From the NCBI GenBank assembly GCA_023450835.1, contig JAEXGM010000138.1, forward strand, positions 1 through 10,932: a stretch of 10,932 nt of DNA. The letters are read 5' to 3'. This DNA is from Bacillota bacterium. GTDB taxonomy: Bacteria > Bacillota > Clostridia > Lachnospirales > Lachnospiraceae. The notes beneath the pieces are model-generated. The model saw only the letters and a list, made by a program, of their open reading frames with translations, made no database searches and was not told the DNA's origin. A program made the position numbers and the translations under genes. The stretch's first letter is position 1, and every line of letters starts with the position of its first letter. Positions 1-6,039 of the stretch are shown one piece after another.

Positions 1-35
1 CAAAGTCCTGTGCCTTACCGCTTGGCGACAGCCCA
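1..35 (-). tRNA. tRNA-Gln (TTG), 5' part, cut by window edge
   Basis: Only the first 35 nucleotides of the tRNA are present: acceptor 5' strand TGGGCTG, the D arm, the 5' half of the anticodon stem (CAGGA) and the loop up to the last anticodon base. The loop reads CTTTG, giving anticodon TTG (Gln). It is the last visible gene of the leftward tRNA operon; the rest and the operon terminator lie outside the window. Confidence 0.88.
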
Positions 36-51
36 ATGGTACTATTACCAA

Positions 52-126
52 GGTGGATAAAGGGATTCGAACCCTTGGCCTCCAGAGCCACAATCTGGCG
101 CGCTAACCAACTGCGCTATACCCACC
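52..126 (-). tRNA. tRNA-His (GTG)
   Basis: The complement folds as a complete cloverleaf. The acceptor stem is GTGGGTA/TATCCAC, the anticodon loop TTGTGGC gives GTG, and the T loop is GTTCGAATC. An extra 5' G (position 126) faces a C discriminator (position 52), the G-1/C73 identity pair of histidine tRNA. The 3' CCA is not encoded. It lies 16 bp upstream of tRNA-Gln in the same operon. Confidence 0.95.
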
Positions 127-215
127 ACAAACAATAACACCTTATCTTGTCCATATTGTAAACACAACATCGCTGTCTTATTCCACTGTTGTGCATATGC
201 CTAGACAAGATAAAA

Positions 216-289
216 TGTGCCAGAAGGGATTCGAACCCCCGACACATGGCTTAGAAGGCCATTGCTCTATCCAACTGAGCTACTAGCAC
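216..289 (-). tRNA. tRNA-Arg (TCT)
   Basis: Complete cloverleaf on the complement: acceptor GTGCTAG/CTGGCAC with discriminator A, D arm AGCTCAGTTGGATAGAGC, anticodon loop CTTCTAA (anticodon TCT, reads AGA/AGG) and T loop GTTCGAATC. The 3' CCA is not encoded. It is the third gene of the leftward Pro-Gly-Arg-His-Gln operon. Confidence 0.95.
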
Positions 290-314
290 ACAAACGATGT
301 ACAAAAGTACATCA

Positions 315-385
315 AGCGGGTGATGGGAATCGAACCCACGTATCTAGCTTGGAAGGCTAGTGTTCTACCATTGAACTACACCCGC
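315..385 (-). tRNA. tRNA-Gly (TCC)
   Basis: Complete 71-nt cloverleaf on the complement: acceptor GCGGGTG/CACCCGC with discriminator T, anticodon loop CTTCCAA (anticodon TCC, reads GGA/GGG) and T loop GTTCGATTC. The CCA is not encoded. It is the second gene of the leftward tRNA operon. Confidence 0.95.
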
Positions 386-417
386 ATATGAAATTTTATC
401 TTTTGTCACTTTTAAAA

Positions 418-492
<75 letters not shown>

Positions 493-532
493 TTTTGGCC
501 TTATTTTATGCGGCTCTCGTGACGCAAGAATT

Positions 533-561
533 ATTATATAATAGAGCCTTTCAATTGTCAA
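533..561 (-). promoter_or_regulatory. Consensus sigma-A promoter of the tRNA operon
   Basis: On the minus strand a perfect -35 box TTGACA (561-556) is followed after exactly 17 bp by a perfect -10 box TATAAT (538-533). Transcription would start near 526 and run leftward into tRNA-Pro. A perfect hexamer pair with optimal spacing fits a high-output stable-RNA promoter. Confidence 0.9.
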
Positions 562-665
562 CAACTTTTTAAACTTTTTCAAATTTTTCTACAATGCCTT
601 GTCTTGGCAGATTTTCGGCCTTATTGTATATTAATTTCATTCATTCTAACGGCCATGCCTTCCCA

Positions 666-701
666 ATTTGCCGCAGGATTTGGCAGGAGATTTCGCAGGC
701 A
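666..701. repeat. Three 12-bp imperfect tandem repeats
   Basis: Units begin at 666, 678 and 690 (ATTTGCCGCAGG, ATTTGGCAGGAG, ATTTCGCAGGCA), a strict 12-bp period with a shared ATTTSGCAGG-like core. They lie just past the yfcE-like stop codon, between that operon and the tRNA promoter. I see no clear intrinsic terminator for the upstream operon in 562-714, and no function is assigned. Confidence 0.5.
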
Positions 702-714
702 CTAAGTCCCTTCA

Positions 715-1197
715 TCAGGAGAGATAGTTAAGCGTAAAATGCGCTATCCCCTTCTGATCGATTTCCATAATAATATAGGAAGGTTTACCATTCTCCTGCC
801 TTGGCTGGCTTATGCTCCCCGGATTCACGGCCCATACACCGGTGCTAAGATCGATTGCCGGCTTATGGGTATGCCCATACAATACGATGTCAGCCCCCTG
901 CTGGGAAGCTGCCTCTTTTATTCTTCCCGTACCAAAATTGACACCATAACGGTGACCATGGGTCATAAATATCGTATACTTCCCAAGGACAAGCGTTTTG
1001 TCTCTTGGTACATCAGCGAAAAAATCATTGTTACCGGCTACAAATTCAACAGGACAATCTGCTAATGCTTCGATATAATCCTCGCCGCTTTCAAAATCCC
1101 CTAAATGAAGCATTAAATCAATGGGGCTTACTTTTTGAATTACTTTCTCAAGGTTTGTGACTCTTCCGTGAGAATCGCTCACAATCAGTATTTTCAT
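715..1197 (-). CDS. yfcE: YfcE/MJ0936-type metallophosphoesterase
   Basis: A 160-aa protein of the small calcineurin-like phosphoesterase family. The metal-binding motifs are all present in order: D8 and H10 (SDSHG), D34 (GDFES), N56 (GNND), H80 (MTHGH) and H109/H111 (GHTH). Family members are two-metal cytoplasmic phosphodiesterases, many active on model phosphodiesters; the natural substrate is unknown. The length matches single-domain YfcE. The ATG at 1197 gives the canonical MKILIVSDSHG start, but the Shine-Dalgarno is weak (a GGA about 19 nt upstream), and in-frame ATG/GTG codons upstream run into stops. It starts 44 bp after the rdgB stop, so it is probably the last gene of the amidase-rdgB-yfcE operon and partly dependent on translation of the gene ahead. 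Confidence 0.9.
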   Translation of the reverse strand: MKILIVSDSHGRVTNLEKVIQKVSPIDLMLHLGDFESGEDYIEALADCPVEFVAGNNDFFADVPRDKTLVLGKYTIFMTHGHRYGVNFGTGRIKEAASQQGADIVLYGHTHKPAIDLSTGVWAVNPGSISQPRQENGKPSYIIMEIDQKGIAHFTLNYLS

Positions 1198-1241
1198 AAA
1201 TTATTTTATGTTCTGTTCCACATTACCTTTCTAATGTATTT

Positions 1242-1835
1242 TTACAACAATTCTTTTAACTTTTCTTTCATACTGTTAAGTGCTTTGCCTCTATGGCTCA
1301 CTTTATTTTTGTCCTCCGGTGATAGTTCCGCTGAAGTACAGCCAAACTCCGGCAGCCAGAATATAGGGTCATAGCCAAATCCATTCTCTCCGGCAATGTT
1401 TTCGCCAATGAAGCCCTCAAAAACACCTTTTGTAGTATATATCCTTCCGTCCGGAAAGGCACATGCGATTACACATACGAACCTTGCACTTCTTTTTTCT
1501 AAGGGAAGTCCTTTCACCTGCTCCAGAATATAATTATTTTTAATATCATAGGAGGTGTCCTCTCCCATAAATCTGGCTGAATACACCCCCGGTGCTTTAT
1601 CCATGGCATCCACTTCCAGACCGGAATCGTCGGCTAGTGCAATTTCTCCCGTCATTTCCATTATGGTTCTGGCCTTTATAATAGCATTCTCTTCAAAAGT
1701 TGTACCGTCTTCCACTATATCTATGTCTATTCCCGCTTCTTTCATGGATAGGATCTGGTAATCAAAATCCGCCAATATCATTCTGATTTCTTTCATTTTG
1801 CCTTCATTACCTGTTGCAAATATTATTCTGCGCAT
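1242..1835 (-). CDS. rdgB: RdgB/HAM1 XTP/dITP (non-canonical purine NTP) pyrophosphatase
   Basis: A 197-aa protein of the usual length for RdgB. It shows the family's nucleotide-binding N-terminus (TGNEGK, residues 8-13), the metal/phosphate motif DDSGLEVDA (69-77), GFGYDPIF (152-159) and the SHR purine-recognition motif (180-182). The enzyme hydrolyses ITP, dITP and XTP to monophosphate plus pyrophosphate, keeping deaminated purines out of DNA and RNA. The start at 1835 is supported by GAAAGGAT about 6 nt upstream. The 136-bp gap to the amidase stop holds no clear promoter or terminator, so co-transcription from the amidase promoter is inferred. A partly paired stretch (TTGAAAAAC/GTTTTCCAA) around 1888-1915 may be a weak hairpin. 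Confidence 0.95.
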   Translation of the reverse strand: MRRIIFATGNEGKMKEIRMILADFDYQILSMKEAGIDIDIVEDGTTFEENAIIKARTIMEMTGEIALADDSGLEVDAMDKAPGVYSARFMGEDTSYDIKNNYILEQVKGLPLEKRSARFVCVIACAFPDGRIYTTKGVFEGFIGENIAGENGFGYDPIFWLPEFGCTSAELSPEDKNKVSHRGKALNSMKEKLKELL

Positions 1836-1971
1836 GTTAATCCTTTCGTGAATACCTAATCTTCGATTTGATATTCGTGATACGTAGTTGGAAAACCATA
1901 TTTTTGTTTTTCAATCCACCGCATTTCTGTACTCATTCTTATTTTTTCATACTTCTTTTATATATTCATTA

Positions 1972-3183
1972 TCAGTTCGATGTTTTCGTTTTATTGATTT
2001 CCCCAAGGGCTTTCTTAATTATTTGCGCGATAGCTTCCGCTATTTCTTTCTCTTTATCCTTGGATTTTAATTGAGCCAGCTCTTCTTTATTCGAGAGAAA
2101 ACCCGTCTCAATTAATGCTACCGGCACCTGAGATTTATGTATTATCAGTATCTCATCTCCGGTCACCAGACCTCGATTGACATATCCCGTTATCCCCTTC
2201 AGTTCATCCAAGGCAATACGTGCGAGTTTTTCCGAGGTAAATGCCCCCTGCTGTTCCTCACTCTTATATAATACCTCAACGCCTCTTGGCAAAGAGGATT
2301 CGCTGGAATTACAATGTATGCTTAGAAACATATCAGCCTTTACATCATTGGCAAGATTTACTCTTGGATTTAGATATACGGTATCATCCCCTGTTCTGGT
2401 ATAATAAACCTTAATTTTCTCACGGTCAAGTATCTCTTTTAAATCCAGAAGTATTTTTAGGTTAATGCTTTTCTCATAGGAGGTGCCATCTGCGGCTTTA
2501 GCCCCCGGGTCTTTTCCGCCATGCCCTGCATCGAGGACCACAATGTTATCATAGACACTTGCCGGTTCCTTTAACAGCACATAGATTTTTCCATCTTCCT
2601 CCTGTATATCCGGAGCATAGACATGATCCAGCGTAAAACAAATATCCGCTTCATATTCCTTGTCCGAGAGTTTCTTATAGTCAATGGTAAAGTCAGTTAC
2701 CGGATCTGCCTTAAGGGACTCCGGGACTGTCCCATAAGCGGAAATCCCTCCGGTTGCAGATATGACCTCCGGTATAAGATACTCATCTTCACCTGTTGTA
2801 TTTTTCTCTATAATACCCTGATAGGTCTTATCCTGATTTACTCTGACAACCCCATCCTCTGTAAGACTTTCTTCCTTTAAGCCTTTTATAGTCAGGGTTA
2901 TCTTTCTGTTTATATAATCCTCACTTAGGGTATATACGGCAGTATTTCCTGTATTTTCAATTATAATATATTTCTCTCCCAATTCCTCTTTTGATTCATT
3001 GGCAGTGGATAAATAACCCTTACTCTTATTATTTTGCTCGTAGTATGTTGTCCTGTCTTCCGTCGAAGCGGAAACCTGCCCCTTACCTTCTGAGCTATCC
3101 GTCAGAATCATTGAAAGCATCAGCACAGACAGCATCAGAACAAACGTAAAAACAGCTAAATTCTTAAGTGCTTTCTCTCCCAT
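1972..3183 (-). CDS. N-acetylmuramoyl-L-alanine amidase (Amidase_3), membrane-anchored
   Basis: A 403-aa cell-wall hydrolase that cleaves the bond between N-acetylmuramic acid and L-alanine in peptidoglycan. A short basic N-terminus and a hydrophobic segment (about 9-27) form a signal anchor or uncleaved signal peptide. Residues about 70-210 form a beta-rich region resembling an AMIN-like wall-binding domain (weak). The catalytic Amidase_3 domain spans about 214-393. Zinc ligands are H221 (LDAGHGGKDPG), E237 (SYEKS) and H290 (SIHCNS), and the catalytic Glu is E359 (LIETGFLSN). The family includes CwlD-type sporulation amidases and LytC-type vegetative ones; the long N-terminal region means I do not name it cwlD. 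The start at 3183 has a strong AGGGGGA Shine-Dalgarno 7-8 nt upstream. It is the first gene of the amidase-rdgB-yfcE operon. Confidence 0.93.
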   Translation of the reverse strand: MGEKALKNLAVFTFVLMLSVLMLSMILTDSSEGKGQVSASTEDRTTYYEQNNKSKGYLSTANESKEELGEKYIIIENTGNTAVYTLSEDYINRKITLTIKGLKEESLTEDGVVRVNQDKTYQGIIEKNTTGEDEYLIPEVISATGGISAYGTVPESLKADPVTDFTIDYKKLSDKEYEADICFTLDHVYAPDIQEEDGKIYVLLKEPASVYDNIVVLDAGHGGKDPGAKAADGTSYEKSINLKILLDLKEILDREKIKVYYTRTGDDTVYLNPRVNLANDVKADMFLSIHCNSSESSLPRGVEVLYKSEEQQGAFTSEKLARIALDELKGITGYVNRGLVTGDEILIIHKSQVPVALIETGFLSNKEELAQLKSKDKEKEIAEAIAQIIKKALGEINKTKTSN

Positions 3184-3217
3184 AGTATAATCCCCCTGTT
3201 AGGAAGATTATACTATG
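3181..3217. repeat. Perfect 12-bp inverted repeat over the amidase start
   Basis: Arms CATAGTATAATC (3181-3192) and GATTATACTATG (3206-3217) are perfectly complementary around a 13-nt centre. On the coding strand one arm contains the ATG and the other contains the -10 box TATAAT, while most of the Shine-Dalgarno sits in the centre. It could be a DNA operator overlapping the promoter. It could also be an mRNA hairpin hiding the start codon, if transcription begins further upstream than predicted. Confidence 0.7.
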
Positions 3218-3235
3218 CATCCTATTATTCTACAA
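3207..3235 (-). promoter_or_regulatory. Probable promoter of the amidase operon
   Basis: On the minus strand TTGTAG (3235-3230) is followed after 17 bp by a perfect TATAAT (3212-3207). The predicted start near 3200 leaves a leader of about 17 nt containing the Shine-Dalgarno. The -35 box is poor (TTG only), suggesting a weak or activator-dependent promoter. The -10 lies inside one arm of the inverted repeat at 3181-3217. Confidence 0.5.
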
Positions 3236-3390
3236 TATACAAAATAATGCTACATATTTCCTGTGTCCCATACCCCTTGCCGGCACTGGATTTTACGAAA
3301 TTTAAAGCTCCTGGGTAATTAGTAATAGATTTGGACTAATTCCTTTAAGCTGATTTTGCCACCTGAAACAGTGAGTAAACAAATTAACAT

Positions 3391-3443
3391 TATAAAAGAG
3401 GCTGTTATCCAACTAATTATTTATTAGTATGACAACAGCCTCT
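3391..3443 (-). terminator. Intrinsic terminator of the RNA methyltransferase gene
   Basis: Arms AGAGGCTGTTATC (3397-3409) and GACAACAGCCTCT (3431-3443) form a 13-bp stem with one mismatch. The loop holds a further ACTAAT/ATTAGT stem. On the minus strand the stem is followed by TTTTAT (3396-3391). It lies 40 bp after the stop at 3484. The remainder of 3218-3390 shows no gene, only a small AATTAGT/ACTAATT inverted repeat near 3317-3341. Confidence 0.85.
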
Positions 3444-3483
3444 ATATAAGGTATTAATTAAAAATATTTCTCTTATACTTCGT

Positions 3484-4653
3484 TTATTTTTCTTCTTGAT
3501 TCGGAGCTGCAGACTCTCTTTTCGGCGGGCGGGGACCCATGAACTGATAAAAATAGGTCTTGAGCATTCCATTATATATTTTTCGGTTTTTATCTTCTTT
3601 TCTTCCTATATACTTTACTGCATCCTCATAGCTGGTTATTAAAAACATAGACCAGGCATCCAGCTTTGAGTATACTTTTCCAATCTCTTTATAAAGACCG
3701 GGAAGTGCCTCCTGGTCCTCCAACCTTTCACCATAGGGAGGGTTTGTAATAATGAACCCATATTTCTTACTATGACTTAATTCACTTAAAGGCTTTTGCT
3801 GAAAATGGATATAGCTGTCTACATCCGCCAATGCTGCATTTTGTCTTGCAGCCTTAATAATATCCCCGTCGATATCAAATCCTTGTATCGTCATCTGGAC
3901 ATCCTTTTTCCTTACATCATTTGCTTCCTCAATGGCCTGATACCACACCTGTTTCGGTGCCAAAGCCCAATTTTCAGCCAGGAAGGAACGATTCATTCCC
4001 GGTGCGATATTAGCTCCTAACATAGCTGCTTCGATAGGTATTGTACCACTGCCGCAAAAAGGATCTATTAATATTCTGTCTTCTTTCCAGGGTGTCAGCA
4101 TAATGAGAGCTGCCGCAAGAGTTTCCGTAATCGGAGCCTTACTTGCTAATTTACGATATCCCCTCTTATGAAGAGATTCTCCTGACGTATCTATTCCAAT
4201 GGTTATTTCATCCTTCATAAAAGTTACACGGATTGGAAACTGTTCTCCGTCTTCCGGGAACCATTCTATCTTATAAACCTGCTTAAGCCTTTCAACAATC
4301 GCCTTTTTCATAATAGACTGAATGTCAGAAGGGCTGAACACTTTACTCTTAATTGAGGTAGCCTTTGCCACCCAAAACTTTCCGTCCTTGGGTATATAAT
4401 TCTCCCAGGGAAGAGCCTTTGTCTTTTCGAACAATTCATCAAAACTCTCTGCTTTGAATTTGCCTACTTTAAGGAGTATACGTTCCGTCGTGCGTAAGAA
4501 TATATTGGCTCTGGCAAAAGCCGTCTCATCTCCTGCAAAGATGACTTTCCCATCTTCCACTTGTTTAATCTCATAACCCAAATCTAAAATTTCTTTTTTC
4601 AGGACACTTTCTAATCCGAAGTGGCACGGTGCTAAAAATTCATACTGGTTCAT
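3484..4653 (-). CDS. ypsC: THUMP-domain class I SAM-dependent RNA methyltransferase (YpsC/RlmL-like)
   Basis: A 389-aa protein. An N-terminal ferredoxin-like/THUMP RNA-binding region (about 1-160) is followed by the HKRGYR motif (162-167) typical of this family. A Rossmann methyltransferase domain follows, with SAM-binding motif I DPFCGSGT (197-204) and the catalytic NPPYGER motif (304-310) used for amino-group methylation of guanine. E. coli RlmL makes m2G2445 in 23S rRNA with its corresponding domain; rRNA m2G formation is the likely role here, but the exact target is inferred. Length is normal for the Firmicute form, which lacks the RlmK half. The charged proline-rich tail is not conserved-looking. 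Upstream is AGAGAG about 8 nt before the ATG, a modest ribosome binding site. It is monocistronic, with its own promoter and terminator. Confidence 0.92.
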   Translation of the reverse strand: MNQYEFLAPCHFGLESVLKKEILDLGYEIKQVEDGKVIFAGDETAFARANIFLRTTERILLKVGKFKAESFDELFEKTKALPWENYIPKDGKFWVAKATSIKSKVFSPSDIQSIMKKAIVERLKQVYKIEWFPEDGEQFPIRVTFMKDEITIGIDTSGESLHKRGYRKLASKAPITETLAAALIMLTPWKEDRILIDPFCGSGTIPIEAAMLGANIAPGMNRSFLAENWALAPKQVWYQAIEEANDVRKKDVQMTIQGFDIDGDIIKAARQNAALADVDSYIHFQQKPLSELSHSKKYGFIITNPPYGERLEDQEALPGLYKEIGKVYSKLDAWSMFLITSYEDAVKYIGRKEDKNRKIYNGMLKTYFYQFMGPRPPKRESAAPNQEEK

Positions 4654-4703
4654 TTACTGTACTCTCTTATCCTTTCATCTATGGCAAATTAAACTGCCCA
4701 TTG

Positions 4704-4732
4704 ATTATAACATATGGATTTTACCAATGCAA
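4704..4732 (-). promoter_or_regulatory. Promoter of the RNA methyltransferase gene
   Basis: On the minus strand TTGCAT (4732-4727), a 17-bp spacer and TATAAT (4709-4704), with a TG one base upstream of the -10 (TGTTATAAT), i.e. an extended -10. Transcription would start near 4697, giving a leader of about 45 nt. Confidence 0.8.
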
Positions 4733-4767
4733 TAAATAACCGGGAATAACTGCCATGAACTGTATTT

Positions 4768-5070
4768 CTAATATTCCAGGGGGCCTCTGTAAGCATTCAG
4801 CCCACCGTAGATATTCTTTACCATATATCCCTCATTGCTTAAATCCCTGGCAAGCAGAAGGCTTAAGTTACCTCTTTCACAATATAGAATTAAAAGTTTA
4901 TTTCTTGGTATATTTCTCTGTCCGTCCTCAAAGTTACTATAGGGTATATTAATAGCTGACGGAATATGCCCCTGCCTAAAGTCAGCGTATTCTCTGATAT
5001 CTATTATTTGTGTATCTGCTCTTCTTATGTAAAATATAATATCTTTTGCACGTATCGTTTCAAAAGTCAT
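4768..5070 (-). CDS. Single-domain rhodanese-like sulfurtransferase
   Basis: A 100-aa stand-alone rhodanese domain, the usual size for the GlpE/YqhL-like group. It shows the IIDIRE strand end (23-27), the GHIPSAINIP motif (34-43) and the active-site loop CERGNLS with the persulfide-forming C64. The loop keeps the Cys and Gly but has Leu where many rhodaneses have Arg. Such proteins carry sulfane sulfur between donors and thiol acceptors in the cytoplasm; the partner cannot be deduced from the neighbours. The start at 5070 is supported by AGGTGAT about 7 nt upstream. A TATAAT lies at 5096-5091 on the minus strand within a 12-bp palindrome (ATATTATAATAT), but no good -35 is at proper distance. 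The gene is separated from the Asn-rich gene by a terminator, so it is transcribed independently. Confidence 0.88.
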   Translation of the reverse strand: MTFETIRAKDIIFYIRRADTQIIDIREYADFRQGHIPSAINIPYSNFEDGQRNIPRNKLLILYCERGNLSLLLARDLSNEGYMVKNIYGGLNAYRGPLEY

Positions 5071-5188
5071 ATTATCACCTGCGCTTTGATATTATAATAT
5101 TCTCAGAAAATTCAATTGTGCACTTAGCGGTAAAGGTGACTTCCGTTATTTCAATCTCTTCAAGTTCTGCTGCCGAAGACCAATACAC

Positions 5189-5217
5189 AAAAAATAAGCC
5201 TTCACCAGGCTTATTTT
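5189..5217 (-). terminator. Intrinsic terminator of the Asn-rich small gene
   Basis: AAAATAAGCCT (5191-5201) pairs with AGGCTTATTTT (5207-5217) around the loop TCACC. On the minus strand the stem is followed by a six-T run. It sits 41 bp after the stop at 5258, well placed to end that transcript. On the + strand the T run is shorter. Confidence 0.85.
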
Positions 5218-5257
5218 CTGTGCTCAATCTTTGTTTACATTCCAAGCTTCAAGATCA

Positions 5258-5425
5258 TTATTTTGATGTGTTACGAGCAGAATTAGAAGATGTTGTGTTC
5301 TTCATGTTATTCTTTGAAGAATTGGAAGAATTGGAATTCTTGGATGTTGTGTTGCTGGTAGTGTTTTTGCTGGTAGTATTCTTCTCAGAGTTTGATGAAT
5401 AATCATTGTAATTGTTGCTTGTCAT
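5258..5425 (-). CDS. Small Asn/Ser/Thr/Lys-rich protein of unknown function
   Basis: A 55-aa protein starting MTSNNYNDYSS and ending NSARNTSK. It consists almost wholly of Asn, Ser, Thr and Lys, with repeating TSKN/SSKN/TTSN units. No hydrophobic segment, Cys, Trp or signal peptide is visible, so it should be soluble, hydrophilic and disordered. An in-frame ATG eight codons upstream (5449) exists, but a perfect AGGAGG lies 9 nt before the ATG at 5425, which decides the start. A strong terminator follows. I recall similar short Asn-rich hypothetical proteins in Clostridia, but cannot confirm homology here; a spore or stress role is only a guess. The ribosome binding site and terminator argue that it is a real gene in spite of its low complexity. 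Confidence 0.72.
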   Translation of the reverse strand: MTSNNYNDYSSNSEKNTTSKNTTSNTTSKNSNSSNSSKNNMKNTTSSNSARNTSK

Positions 5426-5434
5426 TTTAAAGGT

Positions 5435-5440
5435 CCTCCT
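5435..5440 (-). promoter_or_regulatory. Perfect Shine-Dalgarno fixing the Asn-rich protein start
   Basis: AGGAGG on the minus strand, 9 nt before ATG 5425. It supports the downstream ATG over the longer reading from 5449, whose start codon lies upstream of this site. Confidence 0.8.
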
Positions 5441-5576
5441 AAAAATCATTATTTGTTGTGATTACAAGGTTATTATGGTCCTATTTAAAATGAAATATGC
5501 ATTACCAAATATTTTTTTTATACAAATTCATAGCCTTATTCTTCTATTATATTAGTCATTTTAGTTACAAAAAAAA

Positions 5577-5607
5577 CTATAAAAATTCTTGCAAATAATT
5601 TTTATAG
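5577..5607. repeat. 11-bp perfect inverted repeat upstream of the sRNA promoter
   Basis: CTATAAAAATT (5577-5587) and AATTTTTATAG (5597-5607) are exact inverted copies around a 9-nt centre containing TTGCAA. It ends 4 bp before the -35 box of the candidate small-RNA promoter, a position suited to an activator or repressor site. AT-rich composition makes chance more likely than for a GC-rich repeat. Confidence 0.55.
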
Positions 5608-5611
5608 CATC

Positions 5612-5640
5612 TTGCATAAATGACATTTATGTATTATAAT
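5612..5640 (+). promoter_or_regulatory. Strong promoter of candidate small RNA with internal palindrome
   Basis: TTGCAT (5612-5617), a 17-bp spacer and a perfect TATAAT (5635-5640). A perfect palindrome CATAAAT-GAC-ATTTATG (5615-5631) fills the spacer and overlaps the -35, an arrangement typical of a repressor operator. No protein-coding gene follows on this strand within several hundred bp. Confidence 0.75.
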
Positions 5641-5646
5641 ATAGTT

Positions 5647-5757
5647 GTGTTAGAGATATTGAATGATTATCTAACACACTATATAACCCCTTATTAATTA
5701 TTTATACTCCCCTCATCGAAACAACCGCCTTGGCTCCCCCTTGGCGGTTGTTTCACT
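5647..5757 (+). ncRNA. Candidate small regulatory RNA with C-rich patches
   Basis: The predicted transcript begins about 7 nt after the -10, near 5647. It has a 5' hairpin (TGTGTTAGA 5646-5654 with TCTAACACA 5670-5678) and an unpaired AU-rich linker with CCCC (5687-5690) and CTCCCCTC (5707-5714). A perfect 12-bp 3' hairpin follows, GAAACAACCGCC (5718-5729) with GGCGGTTGTTTC (5743-5754), whose 13-nt loop holds CTCCCCC (5734-5740). The stem's 3' side and tail (TTGTTTCACT) make only an imperfect U tract, so termination strength is uncertain. C-rich single-stranded patches that pair with Shine-Dalgarno sequences are known from Firmicute sRNAs such as RsaE/RoxS; the likeness is architectural and I do not claim homology. 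No ORF with a ribosome binding site lies inside. Confidence 0.55.
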
Positions 5758-6007
5758 ATGCCGATATATATCACTAGCAAAATACTTCACAAAACCTCCT
5801 TATTTTCTTCTAAGTTCTTATATACTTACTTTTAAATTATTCTAAAGGCTTCCTGCTTCTTAGTTCCATCATCAACCTTATTCCTTATACTGTCAAAAAG
5901 GTAAACTATTCTTTTACCGGATTAAATTCTAATAAATACAGTAAAAATGGGTGTTTGAACCATTTATGTTAATTTTTTCTTATTTTTAATCCAAAATTAT
6001 CTAGTAT
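5758..6007. other. AT-rich stretch with no recognisable gene
   Basis: No ORF with a ribosome binding site is seen on either strand. The only structure I see is GGTAAA (5900-5905) with TTTACC (5913-5918), enclosed by TACTGT (5888-5893) and ACAGTA (5938-5943), possibly a weak two-stem fold. It lies between the candidate sRNA and the left recombination-site candidate. Confidence 0.5.
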
Positions 6008-6035
6008 ATGTAACAATATCCTTATTTTGATACCT
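6008..6035 (+). repeat. Left candidate recombination site (inverted partner of 6825-6852)
   Basis: ATGTAACAAT, centre ATCCTTAT, then TTTGATACCT: two imperfectly symmetric 10-bp arms around an 8-bp centre, the usual core-site layout for tyrosine recombinases. It matches the complement of 6825-6852 at 23 of 28 positions, including 7 of 8 centre bases. It lies 86 bp beyond the recombinase stop codon. Confidence 0.6.
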
Positions 6036-6039
6036 ATTC

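Noticed and set aside
739..1065. + strand ORF of 108 codons opposite yfcE
   Set aside because: It lies antisense to a protein with a full set of metallophosphoesterase motifs; an AGGAGA is present but about 16 nt from the ATG, and the product resembles no family.
2623..2880. + strand ORF of 85 codons inside the amidase region
   Set aside because: Shadow of the amidase coding sequence; no ribosome binding site and no recognisable motif.
5046..5402. + strand ORF of 118 codons ending in a Glu/Asp/Val/Phe-rich tail
   Set aside because: The tail is the reverse reading of the Asn-rich gene's AAT/AGC-type codons, it spans a terminator, and it has no ribosome binding site.
5718..5754. GAAACAACCGCC/GGCGGTTGTTTC hairpin as an IS or CRISPR repeat
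   Set aside because: It occurs once, with no spacers or transposase; better explained as the 3' hairpin of the candidate small RNA.
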